Below, in pieces: positions 26,036 to 36,017 of a stretch of DNA of 64,000 nt. The notes beneath the pieces are model-generated. The model had not been told where the DNA came from. It was given only the letters and a program-made list of their open reading frames with translations, and made no database searches. Source of the DNA: Streptomyces sp. NBC_01142 (GTDB lineage: Bacteria > Actinomycetota > Actinomycetes > Streptomycetales > Streptomycetaceae); contig NZ_JAPEOR010000001.1 of assembly GCF_026341125.1 (NCBI RefSeq), positions 1,674,001 through 1,738,000 of the forward strand, in the 5' to 3' direction. A program made the position numbers and the translations under genes. The stretch's first letter is position 1. Every line of letters begins with the position of its first letter.

Positions 26036-26944
26036 ATGACCGCTGACTCCTCTCGCGACCGGCGCTTCGAACGCGCCCTGGACAGCCTGCGCGGACTGTC
26101 CGTGGGAGACGCCCTGGGCTCCCAGTTCTTCGTACCCTCGAACTATCCACTGCTGAAGCGGCGCGAGCTGCCGCCCAGCCCCTGGCAGTGGACCGACGAC
26201 ACCGAGATGGCCTGCTCGGTGGTGGCCGTGCTCGCCGGCCTCGGCCGCGTGGACCAGGACGCACTCGCGCGCTCCTTCGCCGAGCACCACGACTTCGACC
26301 GGGGCTACGGCCCCGCAGTCAACCGGATGCTCCGGCTGATCAGGGAGGGCGGCGACTGGCGCGAGCTGGCCGCCGGGCTCTTCAAGGGCCAGGGCTCGTG
26401 GGGCAACGGCTCGGCGATGCGTATCGCGCCTCTCGGCGCCTGGTACGCCGACGACCCTGAGCAGGCCACCCACCAGGCCGAAATCTCCTCGTACACCACG
26501 CATCAGCACCGCGAAGCCGTCGTCGGCGCGATGGCGGTGGCGGCGGCTGCCTCTCTCACGGCGGCTCCGGGTGGACCGCCGACGCCCACGGACCTGCTCG
26601 ACGGTGTGATCGCGCTCGTGCCGCGCAGCGCGGTCGGGGCCGGCCTGCGCCGGGCGCGGGACATGCTCGACTACAACGACGCCGGGACAGTCGCCGCCGT
26701 GCTCGGCAGCGGCCGGCGCACCAGTGCGCATGACACCGTGCCGTTCGCCCTGTGGTCGGCCGCTCGCGCGCTCGGCGACTTCGAGCGGGTCTTCTGGACG
26801 ACGGCCCAGGTGGGCGGGGATGTCGACACCACCTGCGCCATCGCGTGCGGAGTGGTCGCCGCGGGCAAGGGCGGACAGCCGCCCACCCACTGGCTGGAAC
26901 AGACCGAGGCTCTCCCGGACTGGATTCCCGCCCCGGCCGGCTGA
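26036..26944 (+). CDS. ADP-ribosylglycohydrolase (DraG/ARH family)
   Basis: 302 residues; ATG 12 bases after the phosphatase stop, with AGGAAG in front. Removes ADP-ribose from proteins, nucleic acids or small molecules with two Mg ions. Metal-binding motifs: GLSVGDALGSQF, WTDDTEMAC near residue 55, and QVGGDVDTTCAIA near residue 265, all canonical. The middle GSWGNGSAMRIAPLG is also a family signature. The target is unknown; no toxin-like ADP-ribosyltransferase gene is adjacent, so it is probably a housekeeping hydrolase of this superfamily. Confidence 0.9.
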   Translation: MTADSSRDRRFERALDSLRGLSVGDALGSQFFVPSNYPLLKRRELPPSPWQWTDDTEMACSVVAVLAGLGRVDQDALARSFAEHHDFDRGYGPAVNRMLRLIREGGDWRELAAGLFKGQGSWGNGSAMRIAPLGAWYADDPEQATHQAEISSYTTHQHREAVVGAMAVAAAASLTAAPGGPPTPTDLLDGVIALVPRSAVGAGLRRARDMLDYNDAGTVAAVLGSGRRTSAHDTVPFALWSAARALGDFERVFWTTAQVGGDVDTTCAIACGVVAAGKGGQPPTHWLEQTEALPDWIPAPAG

Positions 26945-27537
26945 GCCGCGGTTGCGGTCGGCGGACCGTCGACCGACTCGTGTCCCGCCCGGGGGGCCGA
27001 CTCAGGTCTCCTGGGCGGTCCGGGGGTGCGCGGTACCCGGCCGAGAGGGGCCCGTGTCACCGGCCGGGGCCTTCCTCGCCATCGCCATCGCCGTCGCCGC
27101 GACGCCGGCGCCGCTCGCCCTGCCCGGGGCCGCACCTGGCCGGGCGTACTCCTCGGCTCGCTGTGCCCGTGGACTCGGTCGGCAGGCCCTGCCGGGGCCG
27201 GCAGGGCCTGCGTCGCGAGCAGACGGGGATGGAGCTGTGACTCGGCCCGGCGATCGTCCTGATCATGATGGCGGGGTCTTGGCCCGACGCGGCTGCCGCG
27301 TGCTGCGTGCCGCTGCCGAGAGCGGCGTCGCCGCTGTCCACGTTTTCGGTGTTTTCGGTGTCTTCGGTCTGCTCTCCCCGGGCGGGACGGTCGCCGAGCG
27401 GAATTACGGCGCTGCCGCCGCACCGGAAAGATTCGACGTCGGCTGCTTCCAGGAGCTGTCCGCCGATGCCGTACCCACTCTCGAAAGGCTGCCGGAGCCT
27501 CCGCGCTCCTGAGTGCCGGACACCTTCTCTGAGGGCT
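26945..27537. other. Gene-free stretch after the ADP-ribosylglycohydrolase gene
   Basis: About 590 bases without a gene I can support. A plus-strand frame from a GTG at 27055 begins with an Ala-rich, signal-peptide-like segment and ends at 27512, but its later part looks random and there is no ribosome site; it may be a decayed secreted-protein gene. Around 27338-27372 a TTTTCGGTG unit is repeated about three times. Confidence 0.35.
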
Positions 27538-27575
27538 GGGTACGGGCCGTCCCCCCCCGCATACGGCCCGTACCC
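27538..27575 (-). terminator. Terminator of the MFS efflux gene
   Basis: Perfect 13-base inverted repeat GGGTACGGGCCGT and ACGGCCCGTACCC around a C-rich loop, immediately beyond the MFS stop codon. Confidence 0.8.
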
Positions 27576-27581
27576 CGGCAC

Positions 27582-29135
<1,554 letters not shown>

Positions 29136-29158
29136 TGTGGGTCCCCCGCAAGTGAATT

Positions 29159-29225
29159 AGTGAACGCATCCGTTCACTGTCCCGCCAACCGTAAGAGTCC
29201 CCATCAGTGAACGCAAGCGTTCACT
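29159..29225. promoter_or_regulatory. Two TetR operator palindromes between efflux gene and regulator
   Basis: Operator 1 is at 29159-29178 and operator 2 at 29206-29225. Both have half-sites AGTGAACG and CGTTCACT around four central bases; centres are 47 bases apart. They occupy the short divergent promoter region, the classical layout for a TetR repressor controlling itself and the pump. Confidence 0.8.
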
Positions 29226-29255
29226 GGACCTCTTGTCCCCAATGGAGAGATGCAC

Positions 29256-29882
29256 ATGGCCACTTCGCGCTGGACCGCCGCCGCTGAGACGCCCCCGGTC
29301 TCACTGCGCCGTCGGGGAGCCGTGCTGGAGCGCGCGATCCTGGACGCCGCGCTGGATCAGTTGAGTACGGTCGGCTGGAGCGGGCTCACCATGGAGGGGG
29401 TGGCCGCCGGGGCGCAGACGGGGAAGGCCGCCGTCTACCGCCGCTGGCCGTCGAAGGAGGACCTCGTCGCGGACGCGCTGCAGGCCGGACTGCCCACGCT
29501 CGACGAGACCGCCGACCACGGCAGCATCCGTGAAGACCTCCTTCAGCTCTGCCGGCGCGTGCGGGACGCGATGTACTCCAGGTCGGGCTTTGCGCTGCGT
29601 TCGGTGCTTCACGAGTGCGACTCGGCAGCCGCTGAACGGTTCCACGGGGTGATCGTCCGGCAGTTGATCGAGCCGTCCACCCGGCTCTTCCGTGAGGTGG
29701 TCCGCCGTGGTGTCGCGCGTGGCGACGTCCGTCCGGATGCCACCTGTGACCTGGTGTTCGACGTGATTCCAGGCCTGATGATGTACCGCTCCAAAGTGTG
29801 CGGCAGCGAATGGCCGGACGAGGACATTGCCGAGATGATCGACCACGTCATGGTGCCGCTGCTCGCTCCGCGGACCGGCTGA
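29256..29882 (+). CDS. TetR-family transcriptional repressor
   Basis: 208 residues. The ATG at 29256 is chosen over the one at 29250 because the GGAGAG ribosome site is then at normal spacing. The helix-turn-helix is in residues 35-60: [38 protein letters not shown]. The C-terminal half is a ligand-binding TetR_C domain ([21 protein letters not shown]). It should repress the divergent MFS gene through the two AGTGAACG palindromes. Inducer unknown. Confidence 0.9.
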   Translation: MATSRWTAAAETPPVSLRRRGAVLERAILDAALDQLSTVGWSGLTMEGVAAGAQTGKAAVYRRWPSKEDLVADALQAGLPTLDETADHGSIREDLLQLCRRVRDAMYSRSGFALRSVLHECDSAAAERFHGVIVRQLIEPSTRLFREVVRRGVARGDVRPDATCDLVFDVIPGLMMYRSKVCGSEWPDEDIAEMIDHVMVPLLAPRTG

Positions 29883-29955
29883 CCGCCGCTGTGGAGCCCA
29901 TGACCAGAATCCGGTTGTCGCGGGCGGGGTCCGGCGGCGTACGCTTGCTGGCGCC

Positions 29956-30657
29956 ATGCCGTACGAACCACCCACACACACAGTCGAGCGCTCGATCAGA
30001 GCCATCACCGGCGCCAAGATCGTCGCTGGTGTCGACGAAGTCGGACGCGGAGCGTGGGCCGGTCCCGTCACGGTGTGCGCGGCGGTCACCGGACTGCGCA
30101 GACCGCCTGCTGGACTCACCGACTCCAAGTTGATCAGTCCGAAGCGCCGTACGGAGCTGGCCGGGCTGCTGGAGCAGTGGGTCACGTCGTACGCCCTGGG
30201 GGACGCGTCACCCAGGGAGATCGATGAACTGGGGATGACCGCGGCGCTGCGGCTGGCCGCAGTCCGGGCACTGGAGGCGCTTCCGGTACGTCCGGACGCC
30301 GTCATCCTCGACGGCAAGCACAACTATCTGGGACTGCCCTGGCAGGTCCGTACAGTGATCAAGGGGGACCAGTCCTGTGTCGCGGTCGCGGCCGCCTCGG
30401 TGATCGCCAAGGTGCGCAGGGACGCGATGATGGCAGAACTGCAGGGGGAGTTCGCCGACTTCGGCTTCGAGGCCAACGCCGGCTACCCCTCGCCCGTGCA
30501 CAAGGCGGCGCTCAAGGAACGGGGGCCCACGCCATACCACCGGCTCTCGTGGTCCTATCTCGATGGGCTGCCCCAGTGGCGGCACCTCAAGAAGGTCCGC
30601 GTCTCCGCGGAGGCGGCCGCACTGGAAAACGGGGGCCAGCTCGGCTTCGAATTCTGA
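29956..30657 (+). CDS. rnhB: Ribonuclease HII
   Basis: 233 residues. Cuts the RNA strand of RNA-DNA hybrids and removes misincorporated ribonucleotides. Motifs: [16 protein letters not shown] (first acidic residues), LTDSKLISP, and [12 protein letters not shown], then [13 protein letters not shown], all classic type-2 RNase H features. Length and order are standard. 73 bases follow the TetR gene in the same direction; probably transcribed separately or by readthrough. Confidence 0.95.
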   Translation: MPYEPPTHTVERSIRAITGAKIVAGVDEVGRGAWAGPVTVCAAVTGLRRPPAGLTDSKLISPKRRTELAGLLEQWVTSYALGDASPREIDELGMTAALRLAAVRALEALPVRPDAVILDGKHNYLGLPWQVRTVIKGDQSCVAVAAASVIAKVRRDAMMAELQGEFADFGFEANAGYPSPVHKAALKERGPTPYHRLSWSYLDGLPQWRHLKKVRVSAEAAALENGGQLGFEF

Positions 30658-30740
30658 ACCTGCCCTCCCCACAGTACGGTCGCACCTTTGTGCCCCACCC
30701 GCCGATGCGTTCGTCACCGGCGTTTGATAGACATCCACTC

Positions 30741-31361
30741 ATGCCTCTCACTCCCGAGGAGCCTCAGATTCACGAGAGCGCCCAGGGTCCCCGCGCTACT
30801 CCGGCCGCAGGCCGCACCGCGCCGACCCCTCGTCCCGTACCCGGTCCGCGTTCCGCGGCCTCGCCGCGTCCCGGACATCCGGGCCCCGCTACGGCCAGGC
30901 CCGCGCCGCCGGCACAGCGCGCACACACTCCTTCCGGACAGCCCCAGGCGCCCCGGTCGGAGAAGCCGTCCGTGCCGCAGATCCAGCTGATCCCCGCCCC
31001 GGCCGACGGCGCGCTCGACGCCGCCGACGAGGCGGTCGACCTGCTGCTCGACTCCGGCCGAGCACCGGGCGACGTCCTGGTGCTCACCACCGGTGAACAG
31101 CACCCGTGGGCAGCGCACGAACTCACCTTCGGCGAGGACGCCTACTGGGCCCAGCACGCCGCCGGTGACGACGTCTTCTACGCGGATGCCGCTGCTGCGG
31201 GGCGGGCTTCTGCCCGGCCCGTGGTGGTCGTCGCGGTCAACGGAGGCGCCGACGATGCCGCCGCCCGCGCGCTGCCGGCGGCCATGCAGAAGGCGGCTGC
31301 GCTGCTGATCGTGTGCGGCGACCCCAAGCGGATCAACACCGTGCTCGGCGCGGGCATCTGA
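30741..31361 (+). CDS. Conserved hypothetical protein, possible helicase C-terminal-like domain
   Basis: 206 residues. The first 75 are Pro/Ala/Arg-rich and disordered. The remaining part (VDLLLDSGRAPGDVLVLTTGEQHPWAAHEL, ARPVVVVAVNGGADD, AAALLIVCGDPKRINTVLGAG in short pieces) resembles the last strand-helix units of UvrD-like helicases, where VVV and IVCGD segments flank the final motif, but no ATP-binding or motor domain is present. Start at 30741 is uncertain: no ribosome site, and GTG starts exist upstream. Function unknown. Confidence 0.6.
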   Translation: MPLTPEEPQIHESAQGPRATPAAGRTAPTPRPVPGPRSAASPRPGHPGPATARPAPPAQRAHTPSGQPQAPRSEKPSVPQIQLIPAPADGALDAADEAVDLLLDSGRAPGDVLVLTTGEQHPWAAHELTFGEDAYWAQHAAGDDVFYADAAAAGRASARPVVVVAVNGGADDAAARALPAAMQKAAALLIVCGDPKRINTVLGAGI

Positions 31362-31409
31362 TCCGTACCCTCCGCGCGGCGTCCATGGATCGCACGGTCC
31401 GGCCGTAAC

Positions 31410-31437
31410 CCGGCTGCCCAGCCTTGTGGGCAGCCGG
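31410..31437. terminator. Bidirectional terminator between two convergent genes
   Basis: Inverted repeat CCGGCTGCCC, 8-base loop, GGGCAGCCGG between the stops at 31361 (plus) and 31451 (minus). Confidence 0.75.
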
Positions 31438-31450
31438 AGGGCGGCACGGC

Positions 31451-32080
31451 TCAGCGAGCCGCCGTGCGCCGAAGGGCTTCCACCGCGCCGCTTGCGGTCC
31501 GCAGGTGCAGCGGGTCGGCTTCCCTTGCGACGTCGGCGAGATCACCCGGTGACGAGGTGGAACTGGGCCGACGGCCGCCCCGGCCTTCGCCCAGCACCTG
31601 CCAGCCGCCGTGCGTCAGCGTGATGTACGCCCCGCAGCGCAGCCCGTGCAACGTGCACGCGTCCCGCAGCCCCCACATCCACGCCCCGTCCTCCTCCGTC
31701 CAACGCTCGTCGCCCTCGCGGCAGTAGAGCAGCACCGCCGTACGCACGGGTGCGCGGCGGCGCAGATCGTGCGGGATGACCCGGCGCAGATGTGCCAGCA
31801 GTACGTTGCGGAACTCCCAGCCGTCCGCCGGAGTGGGGCGGCGGGAGAACGAGGCACTGGCAGCGAGCCGTTCCTCGTGATCGAGCACAGCAACGACGGC
31901 TGTCGCCGGTGCCGGCAGGTGCCGGGTGTGCAGTCCGCTGACCACCTCGCGCGGGTTGCGCAGCAGCGGGATTCCGGCTGCTGCCCACTCGGCTGGCTCG
32001 AGCATCCTGGCAAGTCGGCTGGCGGAGTTGGCCGATGTGGTGAGCGAAGTGGCTGCGGACGATGCGAATCCGAAGGTCAC
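31451..32080 (-). CDS. Conserved actinobacterial protein, possibly a metal-site-lacking RadC/JAB-like fold
   Basis: 209 residues, GTG start with GGGAGGA upstream. I recognise no annotated domain with confidence. The core AVVAVLDHEERLAASASF, EFRNVLLAHLRRV, TAVLLYCREGD-RWTEEDGAWM and LRDACTLHGLRCGAYI follows the strand and helix spacing of RadC (LD..., AHNHPSG...PSREDI..., L..A..LLGI), but the HxH metal ligands are replaced by YCR while the acidic residue in TEED is kept. This would make it a non-catalytic JAB-like protein (inference). It is the downstream partner of recQ in the same direction. Confidence 0.6.
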   Translation of the reverse strand: MTFGFASSAATSLTTSANSASRLARMLEPAEWAAAGIPLLRNPREVVSGLHTRHLPAPATAVVAVLDHEERLAASASFSRRPTPADGWEFRNVLLAHLRRVIPHDLRRRAPVRTAVLLYCREGDERWTEEDGAWMWGLRDACTLHGLRCGAYITLTHGGWQVLGEGRGGRRPSSTSSPGDLADVAREADPLHLRTASGAVEALRRTAAR

Positions 32081-32309
32081 GGTCCTCCCTTCGCATACGC
32101 GCCCACAGTGCGGGCAGGGTCGGGTGAGGGCGCACCGCGGCACAGCCCTTCCGGACCGCGAACGAGCCGTGCGGGGGAGCGTTCCAATTCTTGCTGGCGC
32201 GTGAGGATGCGGCAACGAGCAATTTGGCGCCACCGATGGGAATCGGCGGGTATTCGACGGGTATGACGCTCATATCCTTGCCCAGTCGCGCCGCAAGTGA
32301 TCCCTCGTG

Positions 32310-34481
32310 TCACGCCTGAACAGCAAGGACCAGCGGAAACACTCCCTCCGCGCCTGCCCTGCGCAGCAGCCGCGCCGCCACCGCGAGGGTCCAGCCACTC
32401 TCGGAGAGATCATCGACCAGCAGCACGGGCCCGCCGGCCGCGGCCAGCACCCGGGCCAGCTCCGGTGGCACGGTGAACGCCTCGTGCAGCGCCCGCACCC
32501 GCTGCGCGCTGTTGGTACGTGGGATGCGTGCCTCGACTGCCTCCGGCGCATACTCGACAGAGCCCAGCAACGGCATCCGCCCGACCTCGGCGATCCGTTC
32601 GCCGAGGGACCCGACCAACCGGGGCCTGCTGCGCGAGGCAACGGTGACGACACCGACCGGCCGGGGCGGGGCGTCGGCCTCGCCGGACGCCCAGCCGCCA
32701 GGACCTCTGGCCCAGTCGGCGAGCACGGTGACCACGGCGTTCACCACATCGTCCGGAACTGGACCGTCCTGTGCCTGCGGGGCGAGCATCGGCCGGAGCC
32801 GGTTGCCCCAGCCGATGTCGGAGAGCCGCCCCAGTGCCCGCCCGGTGAGGGACTGCTCCCCTTCTGGGATACGGCCCTTGAGGTTGATGCCGACCGCCGC
32901 AAGACCGGTCGGCCACATCTTGCGGGTCTCCACCTCCACCCCTGGCCTGCCCAACTCGCCGCGTGCGGCGTCCAGGGCCGCTGCCGACACCTTGTCGCTG
33001 AAGCGGGCTCCCGAGCAGTTGTCACAGCGACCGCACGGCGCGGCCTCCTCGTCGTCCAGCTGCCGCCGCAGGAACTCCATCCGGCACTCCGTCGACCTTG
33101 CGTAGTCGCGCATCGCCTGCTGCTCGGAGGCCCGCTGACGCGCGACCCAGGCATATCGCTCGGAGTCGTACGACCAGGGCTGTCCCGTCGTCGTCCAGCC
33201 GCCCTTCACCCGGCGCACTGCACCGTCCACGTCGAGCACTTTGAGCATGGTTTCCAGCCGTGTGCGCCGCAGCTCGACGAGCGGCTCCAGCGCGGGCAGT
33301 GAGAGCGGCTTGTCCGTCTGCGCCAACACCTCCAGCGTGCGCCGCACAAGCTGCTCGGGCGGGAAGGCGACCGAGGCGAAGTACTGCCAGATCGCCTCGT
33401 CCTCCTTGCCCGGGAGCAGCAGCACCTCCGCATGCTTTACACCACGGCCTGCACGGCCCACCTGCTGGTAGTAGGCGATGGGGGAGGACGGCGAGCCCAT
33501 GTGCACGACGAAACCGAGGTCGGGCTTGTCGAAGCCCATGCCCAACGCGGATGTGGCGACCAGCGCCTTGACGCGGTTGGCGAGCAGGTCCTCCTCGGCC
33601 TGCTGCCGGTCGGCGTTCTCCGTCCGACCGGTGTACGAGGCAACTGTGTGCCCGCATTGGCGCAGGTAGGCGGTGACCTCCTCGGCCGCCGCGACTGTGA
33701 GGGTGTAGATGATCCCGGAGCCCGGCAGCTCGCCGAGATGGTCGGCGAGCCAAGCCAGCCTGTTCGCCGCGTCGGGGAGCCGGAGGACGCTCAGACTGAG
33801 GCTCTCCCGGTCCAGCGCGCCCCGCAGCACGAGCGCGTCGGTGCCCGCCCCTGTGCCCAGCTGCTCGGCGACGTCCGCGGTCACGCGCGCATTGGCCGTG
33901 GCGGTGGTGGCGAGCACCGGAACCCCGGCCGGCAGGTCCGCCAGCATCGTGCGCAGCCTGCGGTAGTCAGGCCGGAAGTCATGGCCCCAGTCGGAGATGC
34001 AGTGGGCCTCGTCCACCACCAGCAGCCCGGTCGCGGCGGACAGTTTGGGGAGCACCTGGTCCCGGAAGTCAGGGTTGTTCAGCCGCTCGGGGCTGACCAG
34101 CAGCACATCCACCTCGCCCGCGGCGACCTCGGCCTGGACGGTGTCCCACTCTTCCGTGTTGGAGGAATTGATCGTCCGGGCGCGGATACCGGCCCGCGCC
34201 GCGGCCTCCACCTGGTTACGCATGAGCGCGAGCAGCGGAGAGACGATCACGGTCGGGCCGCTGCCGCGCTCGCGCAGCAGCGAGGTCGCGACGAAATACA
34301 CCGCGGACTTGCCCCAGCCGGTCCGCTGCACGACCAGAGCCCGGCGCTTGTCGGCGACGAGGGCCTCGATCGCCCGCCACTGGTCCTCACGCAGCCGGGC
34401 CGTGCCCGTGGTGTCCGAGACGAGGCGGGCGAGAACGGAGTCGGCCGAGGTCCTGAGGTCTGCGCGGTCTGCGTTGGTCAT
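32310..34481 (-). CDS. recQ: RecQ-family DNA helicase with C-terminal phosphoribosyltransferase-like domain
   Basis: 723 residues, ATG at 34481. Helicase motifs: LREDQWRAIEAL (motif 0), VVQRTGWGKSAVYF (Walker A), LLVVDEAHCISDWGHDFRPDY (read in pieces; DEAH plus RecQ loop), ATTATAN, and QVGRAGR (motif VI). The RecQ zinc module CRMEF...CGRCDNC follows near residue 475. The final 130 residues end with PVLLVDDLSESGWTLA, the PRPP-binding loop of type I phosphoribosyltransferases, preceded by NSAQRVRALHEAF as in ComF. No HRDC domain is present. Expressed divergently from the DUF4192 gene across a DnaA-box pair. Confidence 0.9.
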   Translation of the reverse strand: MTNADRADLRTSADSVLARLVSDTTGTARLREDQWRAIEALVADKRRALVVQRTGWGKSAVYFVATSLLRERGSGPTVIVSPLLALMRNQVEAAARAGIRARTINSSNTEEWDTVQAEVAAGEVDVLLVSPERLNNPDFRDQVLPKLSAATGLLVVDEAHCISDWGHDFRPDYRRLRTMLADLPAGVPVLATTATANARVTADVAEQLGTGAGTDALVLRGALDRESLSLSVLRLPDAANRLAWLADHLGELPGSGIIYTLTVAAAEEVTAYLRQCGHTVASYTGRTENADRQQAEEDLLANRVKALVATSALGMGFDKPDLGFVVHMGSPSSPIAYYQQVGRAGRGVKHAEVLLLPGKEDEAIWQYFASVAFPPEQLVRRTLEVLAQTDKPLSLPALEPLVELRRTRLETMLKVLDVDGAVRRVKGGWTTTGQPWSYDSERYAWVARQRASEQQAMRDYARSTECRMEFLRRQLDDEEAAPCGRCDNCSGARFSDKVSAAALDAARGELGRPGVEVETRKMWPTGLAAVGINLKGRIPEGEQSLTGRALGRLSDIGWGNRLRPMLAPQAQDGPVPDDVVNAVVTVLADWARGPGGWASGEADAPPRPVGVVTVASRSRPRLVGSLGERIAEVGRMPLLGSVEYAPEAVEARIPRTNSAQRVRALHEAFTVPPELARVLAAAGGPVLLVDDLSESGWTLAVAARLLRRAGAEGVFPLVLAVQA

Positions 34482-34530
34482 GCCCCCATGCAACCTGATG
34501 ACGCCGACAATGCGCGAACGAGGACGCGAG

Positions 34531-34554
34531 CCTGTGGATAAAGTTATCCACAGG
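34531..34554. promoter_or_regulatory. Head-to-head pair of DnaA boxes
   Basis: Two perfect 9-base DnaA boxes TTATCCACA face each other: minus strand at 34533-34541 and plus strand at 34544-34552, two bases apart, inside a 24-base near-palindrome with CCTGTGG and CCACAGG ends. It sits between divergent recQ and the DUF4192 gene. DnaA could control transcription here or be titrated. Confidence 0.7.
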
Positions 34555-34591
34555 GGTCGCGGAGTCGAGGCCGTCGCGAGACGGTCATGCC

Positions 34592-35902
34592 ATGAACAAG
34601 CACCACGAACCCACCGGACCGGCCGCCGACGAGCAGATCACCCTGCGTGGCCCTGCCGAACTGGCCGACGCCCTCCCGTACATGATGGGCTTCCACCCCA
34701 ACGATTCGATCGTGCTCGTCGCGCTGCACGGCAGCCGCGGCCGCTTCGGCGGGCGACTGAGGCTCGGCATTCCACGCTCGTCGCACGAGTGGCCGCCCGT
34801 GGCCGAGCAGCTCGCGGAGTGTCTGGTCGAAGGCAGCGAGCGGCGGGGCTCCCGACCCGACGGCATTGTCGTCTTCCTCTGCCAGGACCCTGCCGAGGGT
34901 GAGACGAGCCGCCGGGTCATGGAGCGCCTGCGCCCCCTTGCGCAACGGCTGCGTACTGCCTGCGGCACCCTGGAGGTGCCCGTGTACGAGGCGCTCTGCA
35001 TCTCGGACGGCCGCTATTGGTCCTACTGCTGCCCCGACGCGCGCTGCTGTCCGCCCGAAGGGAGTGCGCTTGCTCTGCCCGGCACCTCGGTGATGGCCGC
35101 GGCCGCCGCCTACGCAGGGATCCAGGTGCGTGGATCGCTGCGGGAGATGGAGGGTCGGCTGGCACCCTGGACGACCCCTGCCGCCTCCGACCAGGAGGAG
35201 GCGCTGGACGCTGCGGGTGCCGCTCTGGTGCCCAGGATCCTGGCCGAAGAGGGGCGTGAGCAGGTCGCCACGGAAACCCTTGAGCTGGCCAGCCGACTGA
35301 TGAAGCGCATTGCGGAGACACCGCGGGCAGTGGGCTGGTCCGAGGCGGATTTTGCGGACGACCGGCTCATCACGCACGACGAAGCCGCCGCCGTGATCCT
35401 CGGTCTGCAGGACCGGGACACCCGGGACCGGGCGGCGCACTGGATGGAGGGGCCGGCCGCGGATCCGGCGCTGCGGCTCTGGCGGGCGCTGGCCCGCAGG
35501 TGCGTCGGCTCCTACTCCGAGCACGCCGCCGCACCACTCACGCTCGCCGGCTGGGTCTGCTGGTCCACCGGCGACGAACCGGGCGCGCGGGTCGCCCTAG
35601 GACGTGCTCTGTGCGTCGACCCCGAGTACGTCTTTGCCCGGCTGCTGCACCAGGCCTGCAACGAGGGTCTCGATCCGGAGGCGTTGCGCAGCTGTCTGCG
35701 AGAGGAGAGCGGCGCGCGAGCCGCCTCCGAGACCCCCGGGCCCAGCGGGCGTCGGCATCGGCCACGTTCCCGCAGGATCCGGCCGGCCGCCGGCAGGAAG
35801 GATCTCCGGCCCGCGCGGAGGCGTCCCGGCACCGCGGCGGCCGGGAACCGCACCCGTGCGAGCAGGCGCAGCGGGCAGCGCGGCACCAGGAGCGGACGGT
35901 GA
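34592..35902 (+). CDS. DUF4192 domain protein
   Basis: 436 residues; ATG at 34592. The DUF4192 domain (about 15-380) shows LRGPAELADALPYMMGFHPNDSIVLVAL, GRYWSYCCPDARCCPPEG and LGRALCVDPEYVFARLL in short pieces, the last being a repeat-like helical unit. The family is actinobacterial and uncharacterised. The last 55 residues are strongly basic (Arg-rich) with disordered composition, which could bind nucleic acid. It diverges from recQ across the DnaA boxes, so replication-linked expression is conceivable but unproven. Confidence 0.85.
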   Translation: MNKHHEPTGPAADEQITLRGPAELADALPYMMGFHPNDSIVLVALHGSRGRFGGRLRLGIPRSSHEWPPVAEQLAECLVEGSERRGSRPDGIVVFLCQDPAEGETSRRVMERLRPLAQRLRTACGTLEVPVYEALCISDGRYWSYCCPDARCCPPEGSALALPGTSVMAAAAAYAGIQVRGSLREMEGRLAPWTTPAASDQEEALDAAGAALVPRILAEEGREQVATETLELASRLMKRIAETPRAVGWSEADFADDRLITHDEAAAVILGLQDRDTRDRAAHWMEGPAADPALRLWRALARRCVGSYSEHAAAPLTLAGWVCWSTGDEPGARVALGRALCVDPEYVFARLLHQACNEGLDPEALRSCLREESGARAASETPGPSGRRHRPRSRRIRPAAGRKDLRPARRRPGTAAAGNRTRASRRSGQRGTRSGR

Positions 35903-36017
35903 CGGCCGTGACCCAGCCGCCCGTGGCACCGTTCATCGTCGTGGCGGAGTCGTACGACCCGTGCCGTCGTATTCGTAGCGGCTGTCCGGAGAGCACGGAA
36001 GGCACAGCAGACCCACC

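Noticed and set aside
23801..26890. Long minus-strand frame of about 1000 codons across several plus-strand genes
   Set aside because: It crosses five well-supported genes and their boundaries, and its protein shows no domains; a GC artefact.
26945..27537. A protein-coding gene after the ADP-ribosylglycohydrolase
   Set aside because: No ribosome site, no conserved-looking domain, and codon composition degrades along the frame.
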